This document shows, in pieces, positions 51,197 to 60,680 of a stretch of 64,000 nucleotides of DNA. The stretch's first letter is position 1, and the number at the start of each line of letters is the position of its first letter. Under the pieces are notes generated by a model, which saw nothing but the letters and a program-made list of their open reading frames with translations, did not search any database and had not been told where the DNA came from. The position numbers were made by a program, and so were the translations under genes. Source of the stretch: CAWAMR01 sp963783095 (GTDB lineage: Bacteria > Planctomycetota > Planctomycetia > Gemmatales > Gemmataceae); contig CAWAMR010000014.1 of the NCBI GenBank assembly GCA_963783095.1, positions 748,655 to 812,654 on the forward strand. Reading direction: 5' to 3'.

Positions 51197-52379
51197 GTGG
51201 ACTTCGACCTCTCGCCCGAACTGGCCGCGCTGCAGGACTCCGTCCGTCGCCTGGCCCAGGACAAGATCAAGCCCCGGGCCCGCGAGATCGACACCACCGG
51301 GGAGTACCCCCAGGACATCTTCGACGCCTTCCGCGACGCCGATCTGCTGGGGCTGTGCCTGCCCACCGAACTCGGCGGTTCGGGTGCCGGCATCCTCGGG
51401 CTCACCATCGCCATCGAGGAGGTGGCCAAGTACTCCAACACGGCGGCGCTCATGCTGCTGTTGACCCGGCTGCCGACCGGGCCGATCCTCATCGCCGGGA
51501 ACGACGACCAGCGGCGGCGCTACCTCCCGGGCATCGCCACCGGCGAGCTGCGCTGCGGGTTCGGCCTGTCCGAGTCCCAGGCCGGCAGCGACGTGGCCGG
51601 GATGCGCACCCGGGCCGTGCCCGACGCCCGGCCGGGCCACGAGGGCGACTGGGTCCTGACCGGGACCAAGTGCTGGATGTCCGGCGTGGTCCAGGCCGAC
51701 TGGTACACGGTGTTCGCCAAGACGGGCGACCCGGCGTCCCGGGCCCACGACTCGATCACCTGCTTCATCGTCGAGCGGGGCTGGGACGGGGTGTCGGTCG
51801 GGAACACCGACCACAAGATGGGCGTGCGCGGCGTCGACACCGGCGAGCTGCTGCTCGACCAGGTGCACGTGCCCAAGGAGAACGTGGTCGGCGAGGTCGG
51901 CGGGTTCCGGCTGGCCATGCTCGGGCTCAACGCCATGCGGCCCATCGTCGCCGCCCGGGGGATCGGGCTGGCCGAGGGTGCCCTGATGTACGCCACCGAG
52001 TACGTGCAAGGGCCGCGAGGCGTTCGGCCACACCATCGCCGACTTCCAGGGCATCCAGTGGGAGATCGCCAAGGTGGCCGTCGACATCGAGGCCGCCCGG
52101 CTCCTCACCTACCGCTCGGCGTGGCTGGCCGACCAGGGCAAGTTCACCAAGGAGTACGTGCCCTACCTGTCGATGGCCAAGTACCACGCCACCGAGCTGG
52201 CCGTGCGGGCCTCGGGACTGGCCGTGCAGCTGCTCGGGGCGGCCGGCTACATGGAGGACCACCCGACCGAGCTCTGGTACCGGGACGCCCGCCAGCTGAC
52301 CATCGTGGAGGGCACCTCCCAGGTCCAGCTCGGGCTCATCGCCCGGGGTGTGCTCAACCACGACCTGTGGTGGGACTGA
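51197..52379 (+). CDS. Acyl-CoA dehydrogenase (one frameshift)
   Basis: FAD enzyme of fatty- or branched-acid beta-oxidation, about 393 residues. FDLSPELAALQDSVRRLAQD is the usual N-terminal helix, IEEVAKYSNTAALMLLLTRL follows, then CGFGLSESQAGSDVAGMRTR (FAD-binding loop), WVLTGTKCWMSGVVQADWYT, KMGVRGVDTGELLLDQVHVP, and after an indel near 52010 GHTIADFQGIQWEIAKVAVD, then YMEDHPTELWYRDARQLTIV and EGTSQVQLGLIARGVL. The usual catalytic Glu position in this end region is EGTSQ, as in most acyl-CoA dehydrogenases. A TAGCCT box stands eight bases before the GTG start. The five-base gap pattern to trpD downstream suggests possible read-through, though functions differ. Confidence 0.92.
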
Positions 52380-52433
52380 GCGCCGTGGCGGCGGCTGAGG
52401 CATCGGGCGCCCCGCCGTCCCCGCGGCACCGGC

Positions 52434-53542
52434 GTGCCGGGCTCCTTCGACGCGCTGGGCGGCTGGCCCGGTGTGCTGGCCCGGCTGCTGGACGGGGAGT
52501 CGCTGTCGACGCCGACGAGGCGGAGAGGTGCTCGGCCAGGTCCTGTCGGGGGAGGCCACCCCGGCCCAGATCGCCGCGCTCGCCGTGGCGCTGCGGGCGA
52601 AGGGCGAGTCCGTGGCGGAGATGACCGGCTTCGTCCGCTCCATGGTCGCCCACGCCGTGCCCCTCGACCTCTGCCGGCCGGCACCGACCTGGTCGACACC
52701 TGCGGCACCGGTGGCGACCGGCTGCGGTCAGCATCAACGTCTCGACCATCGCCTCGCTGGTGGTGGCGGCGTCGGGAGCCAAGGTGTGCAAGCACGGCGG
52801 CCGGGCCTCGTCGTCGGCGGTCGGGGCGGCCGACGTGCTGGAGGCGCTCGGGTGCGGTGGCCGACCTCGGGCCGACCGGGGTGGCCCGGTGCATCGACGA
52901 GGTCGGGCTCGGGTTCTGCTTCGCCCCCCGGTTCCACCCGGCCATGCGGTTCGCCGGCCCGGTCCGCAGGGAGCTCGGGATCCCGACCGTGTTCAACTTC
53001 CTCGGTCCCCTGGCCAATCCGGCCCGGGCCGAGTTCCAGGTGATCGGCGTCAGCGACCCGTCCATGGCCGACAAGATGCTCGGGGTGCTGGCCGCCAACG
53101 GGACCCGCCGGGCCATGGTCGTCCACGGCGACGACGGGCTCGACGAGCTGTCCACCACCGGCCCGTCGACCGTCCACGAGCTGATCCGGACGCCCGGTGC
53201 GCGATCCGGCGACGACGGCGACGTGTCGGTGTCCGTCTACCGGATCGATCCGGCCGATCTCGGATTGGCCCGGGCCACCCTCGACGACCTCCGGGGCGGC
53301 GATGCCTCGGTCAACGCCGAGGCCATCCGCCGGGTGGTGTCCGGTCGCGCCTCGCCCCACCGGGACATCGCCCTGCTCAACGCCGGCCGCCGCGCTCGTC
53401 GTGGTCGGCCGGGCGCCCGACCTGGCGGCCGGCCTCACGCTCGCCGCCACCGCTCATCGACAGTGGGCGGGCCGCGGTCGTACTGGACGACTTCATCCGG
53501 GTGACCAACGAGGCGGCCGCCGCCGAGGCCGCGCCCGATTGA
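52434..53542 (+). CDS. trpD: Anthranilate phosphoribosyltransferase (frameshifted)
   Basis: Second step of tryptophan synthesis, joining anthranilate and PRPP. The GTG start gives VPGSFDALGGWPGVLARLLD; then AQIAALAVALRAKGESVAEM, the PRPP loop GTDLVDTCGTGGD-like (read across an indel near 52685), STIASLVVAASGAKVCKHGG, RASSSAVGAADVLEALG, FAPRFHPAMRFAGPVRRELG and VFNFLGPLANPARAEFQVIG. VHGDDGLDELSTTGPSTV is the conserved late motif. Indels near 52525, 52680, 52725, 52855, 53390 and 53455. Length of about 345-350 residues is normal. Other trp genes are not in the window; a lone trpD is common in actinobacteria. A GTG at 52385 in another frame could be an alternative start if an indel lies between. 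Confidence 0.92.
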
Positions 53543-54716
53543 GCGCCAGGCCCCGGCCACCGGCAGGGACTGGTCGGTCCACGACGACGCGACCGACCGT
53601 CCTCTTCGTGGACGAGTACGGCTGGGACTGCTTCTTCCAGCTGTCCGCGGGCTTGCGCCGGGCCGGGTTCCGGACCGTCCGCATCACGACGACCCCGTTC
53701 CGTCGGGCGGCCGGGCACCTGTGCTTCGACCGCACGGTGGGCCTCTCGTCCCCCGAGGAGTTGGACGGTCTCGCCGAGATCGTGGACGGCGAGCGGATCC
53801 TCGACGTGCAGGTGGTCGACGCACTGTCCGTGCCGACGGCCCGCGGCCTCGCGCGACCGGTCGACATTCCCGCGCCGGCCGACCGGCCGACTGGCAGGCC
53901 CGGGCGGCCACGGTGGACAAGCCCTGGGTGGCCGAGCGACTCCAGGAGGCCGGACTGTCGGTGCCCGCACAGATCGACGGCGACGTAGCCGGCGCGGACC
54001 AGGTGATCGAGGCGCTCGGCCTCCCGGTCGTCCACAGGGTCCGCACCGGGAGCGGTGGCGAAGGCGTGGTCATCGTCACCAGCCGCGACCAACTCGAGCA
54101 GTTGCTGGCCCGGGGTCGCCACACCGGCTCGACGTTCGTCGAGCAGTTCATCGACGGTCGCCACCTCCGGTTCGCCGGGGTGACCATGGAGGGGCGCGAG
54201 GGCCTGTTCGTCACCTACGAGACCCTCGCCCGCAAGGGTCACATGGGCCCGGCCAGCGAGCTGCGCTGCGTCGACGATCCTCCGATGGAGGCGGCCGGCC
54301 GCGACACGGTGGCCGCGCTGGGCATCCGCGGCCCCGTCAACATCAATTTCATCCGCGACGCCGACGGGGTGGACTGGATCCACGACGTGAACCCCCGGCT
54401 CTGGGGGTCCGTGGTCTCGTTCCGGGCCGTCGGATTCGATTTCCTCGCCGCCTACATCGCCTACCTGCGCGGGTCCCGACGGTTCGACGGTCCGTCGGGC
54501 CTGCTGTCGACGCAGACGATCCTGGCATTCCCGGCCGCCTTCCAGATCCCACTCGAGGGTGCGTCGCCGCTCGCCGACCAGTGCCGTTTCGTGCGCGGCG
54601 CGTGGCCCTACCTGCGATGGGCGGGACCGCGTTACGTCGTCCACGCAATCGGGCACCGGCTGACCAACCGGGACCCGGCGCCGGTGGCTGCACCGGCGGC
54701 ACCGTCGACGGCCTGA
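53539..54716 (+). CDS. ATP-grasp domain protein (one frameshift)
   Basis: A protein of about 390 residues whose TTG start overlaps the trpD stop (TTGA). TVLFVDEYGWDCFFQLSAGL starts a Rossmann-like pre-ATP-grasp domain; after an indel near 53890 come TVDKPWVAERLQEAGLSVPA, VIEALGLPVVHRVRTGSGGE (ATP-binding Lys region replaced by His-Arg), VEQFIDGRHLRFAGVTMEG, and VNINFIRDADGVDWIHDVNP with RLWGSVV, the metal-binding Asp/Asn set of the grasp fold. This is the carboxylate-amine ligase superfamily like those attached to carbamoyl-phosphate-synthase-type proteins, often acting on amino acids or cell-wall parts. Specificity cannot be read. The overlap with trpD suggests co-translation, with no obvious tie to tryptophan. 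Confidence 0.78.
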
Positions 54717-54841
54717 CCGCGGTGACGGACCGCCGTCGGTCGTGGAACCGGGCGGGTGGATATCCCGGGCGGTGGGACAGGACGGCAACCCGGTCCCGGC
54801 CGGCGGCCGTCAACCGACCGACCGCCGGCACCCGACCCCGA

Positions 54842-56371
54842 CTACCCGGCCGGGCCCGACTTCGCCCTCGACTCAGCCGTCACCCCGGCCAACGCTGCGC
54901 ACAGCTCGCTGAGCCTGGGGATCCGGTCGGCAGGCATGGCCATCCCTTCGGGACCGGCCGACTCGAGCACCCGGACCTTGTCGGCGTTGGCCCGCAGCCA
55001 CTGGGCGACGATGATGCGTTCGTTGTCATGTCCGTCGGCGCTCTTGGTGAACGCAGGATCCAGGCCAGTTCCGCCGCCGTGGCCGTTTCCACCGCCGTGG
55101 CCGAACAGCGAGCCGGTCTCGACAACCAGCCCGCCGTCGAGTTCCACCGTCCCTTCGCCTTCGACGAGGAGCACGGTGCGGTCGGCTCGGCGCAACGACT
55201 CGGTCAACCGGTGGCGTACCAGCAGGTGCCGGACACGCTCGGCTTCGTCCCTCGCCCGGGCCGCGTCCTCATACCGCTGCAGTTTCGACAGTGAGATGAC
55301 CCGCTCGGCCATGGGGGCGAGCAGTGCGACCGGGTCTGTGGCGAGTTCCTCGGCCGTCCAGGTGCGCCGTCGCCGACCGGCGCGCCGACGGGCCGGTTTC
55401 GTGCCGTCGGAGACTGCAGGAACGGTCGACGGCGGGGCCGCACGGGACACGGTGCCGGGATCCCGACGCCTGATCTTCCCCTGGGCGTTGAACGGTGGAG
55501 CCCAGCATCGGATCAGCCGGCCTTCGAGGACGGCGGCGGTCAATGGTCCGGGGCACACCCGATGGTGAACAGCGTCCATCTGGCGGAGCAGCCGGCCCAC
55601 CTTGTTGCGGGAGTCGCCCGAGAAGTAGGAGCGGACCCGGCTGTGCAGGTCGGTGGCCTTGCCGACATAGAGCACATGACCGGCGGCATCGCAGAACCAG
55701 TAGACGCCGGGGCGATGGGGGAGCCGGTTGGTGAGCTTGAGTTTGGCGGACTGTGGGTGGCCGACCATCTTCGGAAGGTCGAGCAGCTCCTCCAGCTCCA
55801 CGATGCCATAGGTGCCGGCCCGCTCGAGGAGCGCGTGCAGCAGGTCGCCGGTGGCCAGGACGTCGGTGAGCGCCCGGTGGGACGGCTGGTGGGGGAGCCG
55901 GAGGGTGGCGGCCAAGGTGCCGAGCTTGCAGTCGGGGACCATGTCGCGCACCAGGCGGCGGGCGAGCGCGAGGGTGTCGACGGTGGCATTGGCCAACCGG
56001 TCCCGGCCGGTCGACTCGAGCGCGTGGTTGAGGAACGAGAGATCGAAGCGCACGTTGTGGCCGACCACCACGCCGCCGCCCAGGAACTCGAGGAACGACG
56101 GGAGCATCTCGCCGATGCGGGGTGCGTCGGCCACCATGGCGTCGCTGATGCCGGTCAGCGCGGTGATGAAGGGTGGGATGCGCTCGTCCGGCCGCACGAA
56201 GGTCTGGTAGGTGGCGAGCAGCTCGCCACCCCGGTACCGGGCGGCCGCCACCTCGGTCAGCGATGCGGAGGCCGGTGATCCGCCGGTGGTCTCGACGTCG
56301 AGGACCACGAAGGTGACCTGGCTCAGGGGTGTGCCGAGATCGTCGAACGACCGTTGCACGGCGAGTGCCAT
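54842..56371 (-). CDS. DEDDh exonuclease fused to a GIY-YIG (UvrC-like) nuclease domain
   Basis: Unbroken protein of 509 residues. Residues about 20-185 are a DnaQ-type 3'-5' exonuclease: TFVVLDVETTGGSPASASLT (ExoI), VVVGHNVRFDLSFLNHALES (ExoII) and SHRALTDVLATGDLLHAL (ExoIII with His and Asp), so it is the DEDDh group. Residues about 225-300 are GIY-YIG: RPGVYWFCDAAGHVLYVGKA and LHSRVRSYFSGDSRNKVGRL, as in UvrC and Cho, followed by a UVR-like helical region (ISLSKLQRYEDAARARDEAE). Such fusions occur across actinobacteria and are thought to act in excision repair. The C-terminal 180 residues contain an FGHGGGNGHGGG linker. The ATG lies six bases behind a TACAGT box, so the message is probably leaderless. 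Confidence 0.93.
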   Translation of the reverse strand: MALAVQRSFDDLGTPLSQVTFVVLDVETTGGSPASASLTEVAAARYRGGELLATYQTFVRPDERIPPFITALTGISDAMVADAPRIGEMLPSFLEFLGGGVVVGHNVRFDLSFLNHALESTGRDRLANATVDTLALARRLVRDMVPDCKLGTLAATLRLPHQPSHRALTDVLATGDLLHALLERAGTYGIVELEELLDLPKMVGHPQSAKLKLTNRLPHRPGVYWFCDAAGHVLYVGKATDLHSRVRSYFSGDSRNKVGRLLRQMDAVHHRVCPGPLTAAVLEGRLIRCWAPPFNAQGKIRRRDPGTVSRAAPPSTVPAVSDGTKPARRRAGRRRRTWTAEELATDPVALLAPMAERVISLSKLQRYEDAARARDEAERVRHLLVRHRLTESLRRADRTVLLVEGEGTVELDGGLVVETGSLFGHGGGNGHGGGTGLDPAFTKSADGHDNERIIVAQWLRANADKVRVLESAGPEGMAMPADRIPRLSELCAALAGVTAESRAKSGPAG

Positions 56372-56377
56372 GGGTCC

Positions 56378-56383
56378 ACTGTA
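56378..56383 (-). promoter_or_regulatory. Putative -10 box (leaderless) of the exonuclease gene
   Basis: On the minus strand TACAGT is followed by six bases and the ATG at 56371. It faces a similar box for the opposite gene at 56489-56494. Confidence 0.5.
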
Positions 56384-56488
56384 GCGAACAGGTGTTCGGT
56401 CGGAGAACGCGGCCGGTGGAGGGTCGGTGCCCCGACCCGGAGCCGGCACAGGGCCGGCCCGGACGACCGGCGCCTCCGTCGGTGCGGC

Positions 56489-56494
56489 TACCGT
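56489..56494 (+). promoter_or_regulatory. Putative -10 box (leaderless) of the zinc-ribbon gene
   Basis: TACCGT followed by six bases and the GTG at 56501. Confidence 0.5.
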
Positions 56495-56500
56495 TGGGGC

Positions 56501-56766
56501 GTGACTTCTGAGACCGCAGCCACCACCGCCGCTCCCGGGGACGTCGTCCGCTACCGCTGTGCGGCTTGCGGCAATCTGACCCGCTTCAACGTCGTGACCA
56601 CCCGTCGCACGAGTGCCTTCCACCACTTCTCGGTCGGCGGAGACCTGTCCGTCGAGGAGGAGAGGTGCTCGACGAGACGGTCGAGGAGGTCACCTGCCGC
56701 TGGTGCGGGAACGGCAAGGGTGTCGAGACCCTGGAGTCCAACGACGCCGACGCCGACCCGAACTGA
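56501..56766 (+). CDS. Small zinc-ribbon protein (one frameshift)
   Basis: About 88 residues. The GTG start sits six bases behind a TACCGT box. Two CxxC knuckles are seen, CAACGNLTRFNVVTTRRTSA and, after an indel near 56665, VTCRWCGNGKGVETLESND, giving a four-Cys zinc site. The end is acidic (DADADPN). The function of such small actinobacterial zinc-ribbon proteins is unknown; nucleic-acid or protein binding is likely. It faces the DEDDh/GIY-YIG gene across a 129-base divergent gap and is followed after 46 bases by a thioredoxin-fold gene. Confidence 0.75.
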
Positions 56767-56812
56767 GCGCCCCGATGCGGGACGGCCGGGTGCAGAACGA
56801 CCGGGGGGCCTG

Positions 56813-57304
56813 GTGACGAACCCGATGTCCGACCCCGGATTCGTGGCCGGCCTCCGTGCCGTTCCGTCGGGGTTCGGCGACTCCGCCCCGACCTGGCCGG
56901 CATCGGACCTGATGGGTGTGGGGCCCGACGGTACATCCGTGACCGTTCGTGTCGCCGACGGGGGTCGACCGTTGCTCCTGGTGTTCCTCTCGACGGACTG
57001 CGACGGGTGCGAGGTGTTCTGGAGCGGCCTCGTCGATCCGCCACGGGGCGCCGACGTGGTGGTGGTGACCAAAGGCCCTCAAGCCGTGCGGGCCTCGGAC
57101 GTCGCCGCCCTGGCCGATGGGCTGGCGGGCACCCCCGTGGTGATGAGCGACGCCGCCTGGTCGGACTACCGGGTGACGGGCTACCCGTTCTTCGTCCTGG
57201 TGGAACCGGGGACCCGGCGGATCGCGGCCGAGTCGGTCGGTTTCGCCTGGCCGGACGTCGAGAAGCTGCTGTCGGAACTCGGCACCGGCCCGGCCGACCG
57301 GTAG
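56813..57304 (+). CDS. Thioredoxin/TlpA-fold protein with CxxC motif
   Basis: Unbroken protein of 163 residues without a clear signal peptide. RPLLLVFLSTDCDGCEVFWS has the redox motif CDGC at the usual position after the first strand, and VTGYPFFVLVEPGTRRIAAE has the cis-Pro loop of the thioredoxin fold. The order is like AhpC/TSA or TlpA-type proteins linked to methylamine dehydrogenase maturation. It may reduce a thiol partner in the cytoplasm; the partner is not indicated. The GTG at 56813 is the likely start, with GGGGG upstream. It converges with the GAP-family gene, leaving only 14 bases. Confidence 0.75.
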   Translation: MTNPMSDPGFVAGLRAVPSGFGDSAPTWPASDLMGVGPDGTSVTVRVADGGRPLLLVFLSTDCDGCEVFWSGLVDPPRGADVVVVTKGPQAVRASDVAALADGLAGTPVVMSDAAWSDYRVTGYPFFVLVEPGTRRIAAESVGFAWPDVEKLLSELGTGPADR

Positions 57305-57318
57305 GTCCCGTCGGGAAC

Positions 57319-57990
57319 TCAGACCGTCTTGAGGTTCGTGCCGATGAGGAATACGCCGAAGAACAGCAGGATCACGGACATGATCGCCGCGTTGTTCGTC
57401 GTCAACCACGCCTTCCATCCGTCGAGCACCTCGTCGGCACGGTCGCCGAGGACGAGCATGGTGACGATGGGTGTGGCAACTCCCAGGGACCCCAGCACGA
57501 CGTAGACGGCCAGCACCACCGCCTGCTCGCCGACCGGGAGCCCGGCCGACGACACAGCCACGGCTGCACCCAAGGCGACGGCGATGTTCTTGGGATTGCC
57601 GGCCCCGATGCCGGCGCCGACGAGGAGCGACCGACCGGCACCGAACCCGGCGATCCCGTCCATCCACCCGGGCAGTTCGGCGTCGTCGTCCGGTCCGGCG
57701 CGCCCGCGGAACTTGAGGACTGCGGCGACAACCAACCATGCACCGAGGGCGATGAGCAGGGCCGACACCACTCTCGAGCGCTCGGTTCCGGGATCGAGGT
57801 GGACGGCCGACGCCAGTGCCGTCAGACCGGTCACGACAGCCGCCAGCCCGACGACGAATCCACCGAGGTAGCACGACGCGTCGAGGAGCGGCTTCTTCGA
57901 GAACAGCAACAGGATGGCGGCGATGATGTTGATCGGCGACACCATCACGATGACGCAGAACGGCAGAACCACCCCGATCACCTGCCGCAC
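57319..57990 (-). CDS. GAP family (Sap-type, LysE-like) membrane protein
   Basis: Unbroken protein of 223 residues with six membrane segments (VIGVVLPFCVIVMVSPINII; CYLGGFVVGLAAVVTGLTAL; RVVSALLIALGAWLVVAAVL; AVVLAVYVVLGSLGVATPIV; AAIMSVILLFFGVFLIGTNL). VGAGIGAGNPKNIAVALGAA is the NPKN-type motif of the LysE/GAP superfamily. In mycobacteria Sap/GAP proteins help move sulfolipid or peptidolipid precursors over the membrane; other members export amino acids. The GTG at 57990 has GGGAGGA upstream and removes a long non-membrane extension that would come from an earlier start. Function here is inferred only from family. Confidence 0.82.
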   Translation of the reverse strand: MRQVIGVVLPFCVIVMVSPINIIAAILLLFSKKPLLDASCYLGGFVVGLAAVVTGLTALASAVHLDPGTERSRVVSALLIALGAWLVVAAVLKFRGRAGPDDDAELPGWMDGIAGFGAGRSLLVGAGIGAGNPKNIAVALGAAVAVSSAGLPVGEQAVVLAVYVVLGSLGVATPIVTMLVLGDRADEVLDGWKAWLTTNNAAIMSVILLFFGVFLIGTNLKTV

Positions 57991-58260
57991 TGCTGGTCCT
58001 CCCGGTCGATCCTGGAAGCAACGTAGTCGCGGTTGTTTCCGTCGACGGGTATCCGCTGTGGGGTTCGGGCCCCGGCCACCGATCGGATCCGTCCACGCCA
58101 CCGGCGCCGGCATCAGTGCGATACCCGGGATGGGCGACCGATCCCCCCGGCCGGCCCATGAGTTCGCACATCCGGACATCCGCTGTCGGAGCGGCCGTTC
58201 CACTAGCGGCAGCCGGACCGGATCCGGACGGCGTCCGCCGCTGCACCGGCCATCCGATGG

Positions 58261-60084
58261 TCACGCAGAACAGCGGCCGTCGAGCGCCACCTCCTGGGCC
58301 GACATCGGACGGGCGAAGTGGTAGCCCTGGTAGTAGTCGCACTCCAGTGCGGCGACATCGCTCAGTTGACCTGCATTCTCCACACCTTCCGCCACCACCG
58401 TCATGTCCAACCCGTGGGCCAGTCGCACGACCGACTCCACGATGAGCCGGCTGATCGGGTCGCGCTCGAGGTCGGCGATGAACTTCTGATCGATCTTGAT
58501 CGTGTCGATGGGGAGTTCTTTGAGGTACCCGAGAGACGAGAAGCCGGTACCGAAGTCGTCCAGGGCGAGCATCACGCCGAGTTCTTTGAGCTCGGCCAGA
58601 ACCTCGAGCACCCGCTCGAAATCCTTGATGAGGACGCTTTCGGTGACCTCGAGCGTCACCATCGACGGGTCGGTGTCGGTGTCAGCAAGCACGGTGCCCA
58701 CGTTGGCCACGAACCCGGGCGACACGAGCTGGTGCACCGACACGTTGACGGCCATGGACAGTTGACTCCTCCCGCCATTGTGCAACCACCGTTGACGCTC
58801 GACACAGGCCTGCTTCAGCACCCACCGGCCGATCTCGATGATCAGACCGGACCGCTCGGCCAGCGGAACGGTCACAGCCGGGAGCACCGACCCCTGCGTC
58901 GGGTGCATCCAGCGGAGAAGCGCCTCGAACCCGACGATGTCACCACCCGAGACCGCCACCACCGGCTGGTAGGCGCACCACAACTGGCCGCGGTCGACGG
59001 CGCTGCGCAGATCGCGAGTCAACCTGGCCCGACCGTTGGACCAGTCCTCCTCGACCTGGTCGATGGTCCCGAATCGACCGCCACCCCTTCGCTTGGCCTG
59101 GTACATCGCAGTGTCAGCGTCCTGGATCAGCTTCTCGGGAATGTCTGCACCCTGGCCGGCGAAGGCGATACCCACGCTTGCGCTGAGCCACATGTCGCCC
59201 ACCTCAAGGTGGAACGGAACAGCGAGGGCCGTGCCGATCCGTTCGGCCAGGAGCTCGGCCTGGGACGGACAGTCGAGATCCTCACACAGGATGATGAACT
59301 CGTCCCCGGCCAGGCGTGCCAAGGTGTCTGCCGGTCTGATCACCCTGCCGATCCGCTCGCCGACCGCGATCAGGAGCTCGTCACCGGCCCGGTGTCCATA
59401 GTTGTCATTCACCGCTTTGAAGCGGTCGAGGTCGACGAAGAGCACGGCCACCGTCTTTCTCGACCGACGGGAGCGAAGGACGGCGTGATCGAGGCGTTGG
59501 ACGAGCAGCGCTCTGTTCGGCAGGCCGGTGAGGGGATCGTGCAGCGAGTTCTCGAGCGCGAGCTCGGAGGATTCGGTGAGCTCGGCCCGGGCCTGCGCGT
59601 TCAAGAGGTATGCCGAAGCCACGTCGGCCAGGGTCTGGGCTGCAGCCATCGCATCCTCGGTGAGCGAGCCGGGCGTCGTCCGGTACAGGTCCAGAGCACC
59701 CAGCTGACCGTCCTCGTGACGAAGCGGGAAGGTGAACACGGCCATGAGTCCGGCTTCCATCGCACGTTTGGAGAACCGCGGAAACAGAGTGTCGTTTCGT
59801 AAATCAGCAACGGCAACGGCGTCACCGGTGTTGTACGCGACGAGGCAAGGGCCCTCTTTCAATTCGGTTTGAAGCTCCTCAAATCGCATGGCATCGCTAT
59901 CGGAAGCAGCAATGAAGTGAGGGGTCGACCCCGGGGAGATGAGTGTGACCCCGGCGGCGTCAATGGGCAACACGTCCACGATGGTGACCGCCAAATGATC
60001 CAGGATGGCTTGAATCGGAAAATCCGTCACCAACGTCCACGCGAATTCCGACAGAACGTCCGACAGCCGCTGCTCGATCGCCAT
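58261..60084 (-). CDS. GAF-GGDEF-EAL cyclic-di-GMP signalling protein
   Basis: Unbroken protein of 607 residues. A GAF-type sensor occupies about 1-165 (TIVDVLPIDAAGVTLISPGS; LRHEDGQLGALDLYRTTPGS). The diguanylate cyclase part (about 185-345) has HDPLTGLPNRALLVQRLDHA and VLFVDLDRFKAVNDNYGHRA, but the active site reads LARLAGDEFII, AGDEF instead of GGDEF, which can still be active. The EAL part (about 360-600) keeps VGFEALLRWMHP (EALLRW), VNVSVHQL, LEVTESVLI, LALDDFGTGFSSLGYLKELP (DDFGTG) and IKIDQKFIADLE, so phosphodiesterase residues look whole. GTGGGAAGC precedes the ATG at 60084. It may make or degrade c-di-GMP in reply to a small ligand; net activity cannot be told. Confidence 0.92.
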   Translation of the reverse strand: MAIEQRLSDVLSEFAWTLVTDFPIQAILDHLAVTIVDVLPIDAAGVTLISPGSTPHFIAASDSDAMRFEELQTELKEGPCLVAYNTGDAVAVADLRNDTLFPRFSKRAMEAGLMAVFTFPLRHEDGQLGALDLYRTTPGSLTEDAMAAAQTLADVASAYLLNAQARAELTESSELALENSLHDPLTGLPNRALLVQRLDHAVLRSRRSRKTVAVLFVDLDRFKAVNDNYGHRAGDELLIAVGERIGRVIRPADTLARLAGDEFIILCEDLDCPSQAELLAERIGTALAVPFHLEVGDMWLSASVGIAFAGQGADIPEKLIQDADTAMYQAKRRGGGRFGTIDQVEEDWSNGRARLTRDLRSAVDRGQLWCAYQPVVAVSGGDIVGFEALLRWMHPTQGSVLPAVTVPLAERSGLIIEIGRWVLKQACVERQRWLHNGGRSQLSMAVNVSVHQLVSPGFVANVGTVLADTDTDPSMVTLEVTESVLIKDFERVLEVLAELKELGVMLALDDFGTGFSSLGYLKELPIDTIKIDQKFIADLERDPISRLIVESVVRLAHGLDMTVVAEGVENAGQLSDVAALECDYYQGYHFARPMSAQEVALDGRCSA

Positions 60085-60680
60085 TGCTTCCCACCCCGTC
60101 ACCTGACAGGAGTAGTCCGCGGGTCCGGGCGGATAACTCACCTTCCTTTTAGCAGCGTAAGCGTGCATATCCAGCCAGTCAAGAAATGACAGGAGAAACA
60201 TCAGAGAAGCATTACTCGCAGTTCCCGCCTTCTGGGAAGGAAGTAACACAGTTGCAGTCTGCAATCGCTTAATGTGTAAACACGTGGTTCGCATGGTCCA
60301 AAGAGCTGACGCGTCGACATCGTCATAAGCCAGAAACTGTTGATACTGGGAGTCGCATCCAATCCTTAGACAGTCGCCCAATATGCCCCCGACTCGTGCC
60401 TACGCATTGGCATGGTCGGCTTCGTCCGATCCGGATCATCGGCCATGGAGAACGCCGATCCTTACCCGACCACTTCACCAGGCTGACGGTGCTCATGCCT
60501 CCACGCACTGCCAGATCGTGCAGTGCCGTGATGGAGGCCGCCGGCAGCGAGCTGGCAACTGGTCTTGCCGGTCAGGGCCGTCGACATCTCGGTGAGCCTG
60601 ATCGGAAGGTCCTGATTCTGTGTTCGCGGTCGATCGATCGGCCATCTGGGCAACCGCCCACGTAGGGAGAACTGCACACC
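60085..60680 (+). other. Intergenic region, lower GC
   Basis: About 600 bases between divergent genes. No gene is supported; the frame upstream of the signalling protein start remains open on the minus strand to 60381 but has no family features. Composition is less GC-rich than the left part of the window. Confidence 0.5.

Noticed and set aside
50222..52624. Apparent sulfatase-acyl-CoA dehydrogenase fusion
   Set aside because: The dehydrogenase has its own GTG start with a -10-like box, and the link region is not protein-like; an indel most likely hides the sulfatase stop near 51073.
58318..59802. Long plus-strand frame opposite the GGDEF-EAL gene
   Set aside because: The minus strand encodes all expected c-di-GMP motifs without a break; the plus frame has no recognisable domain.
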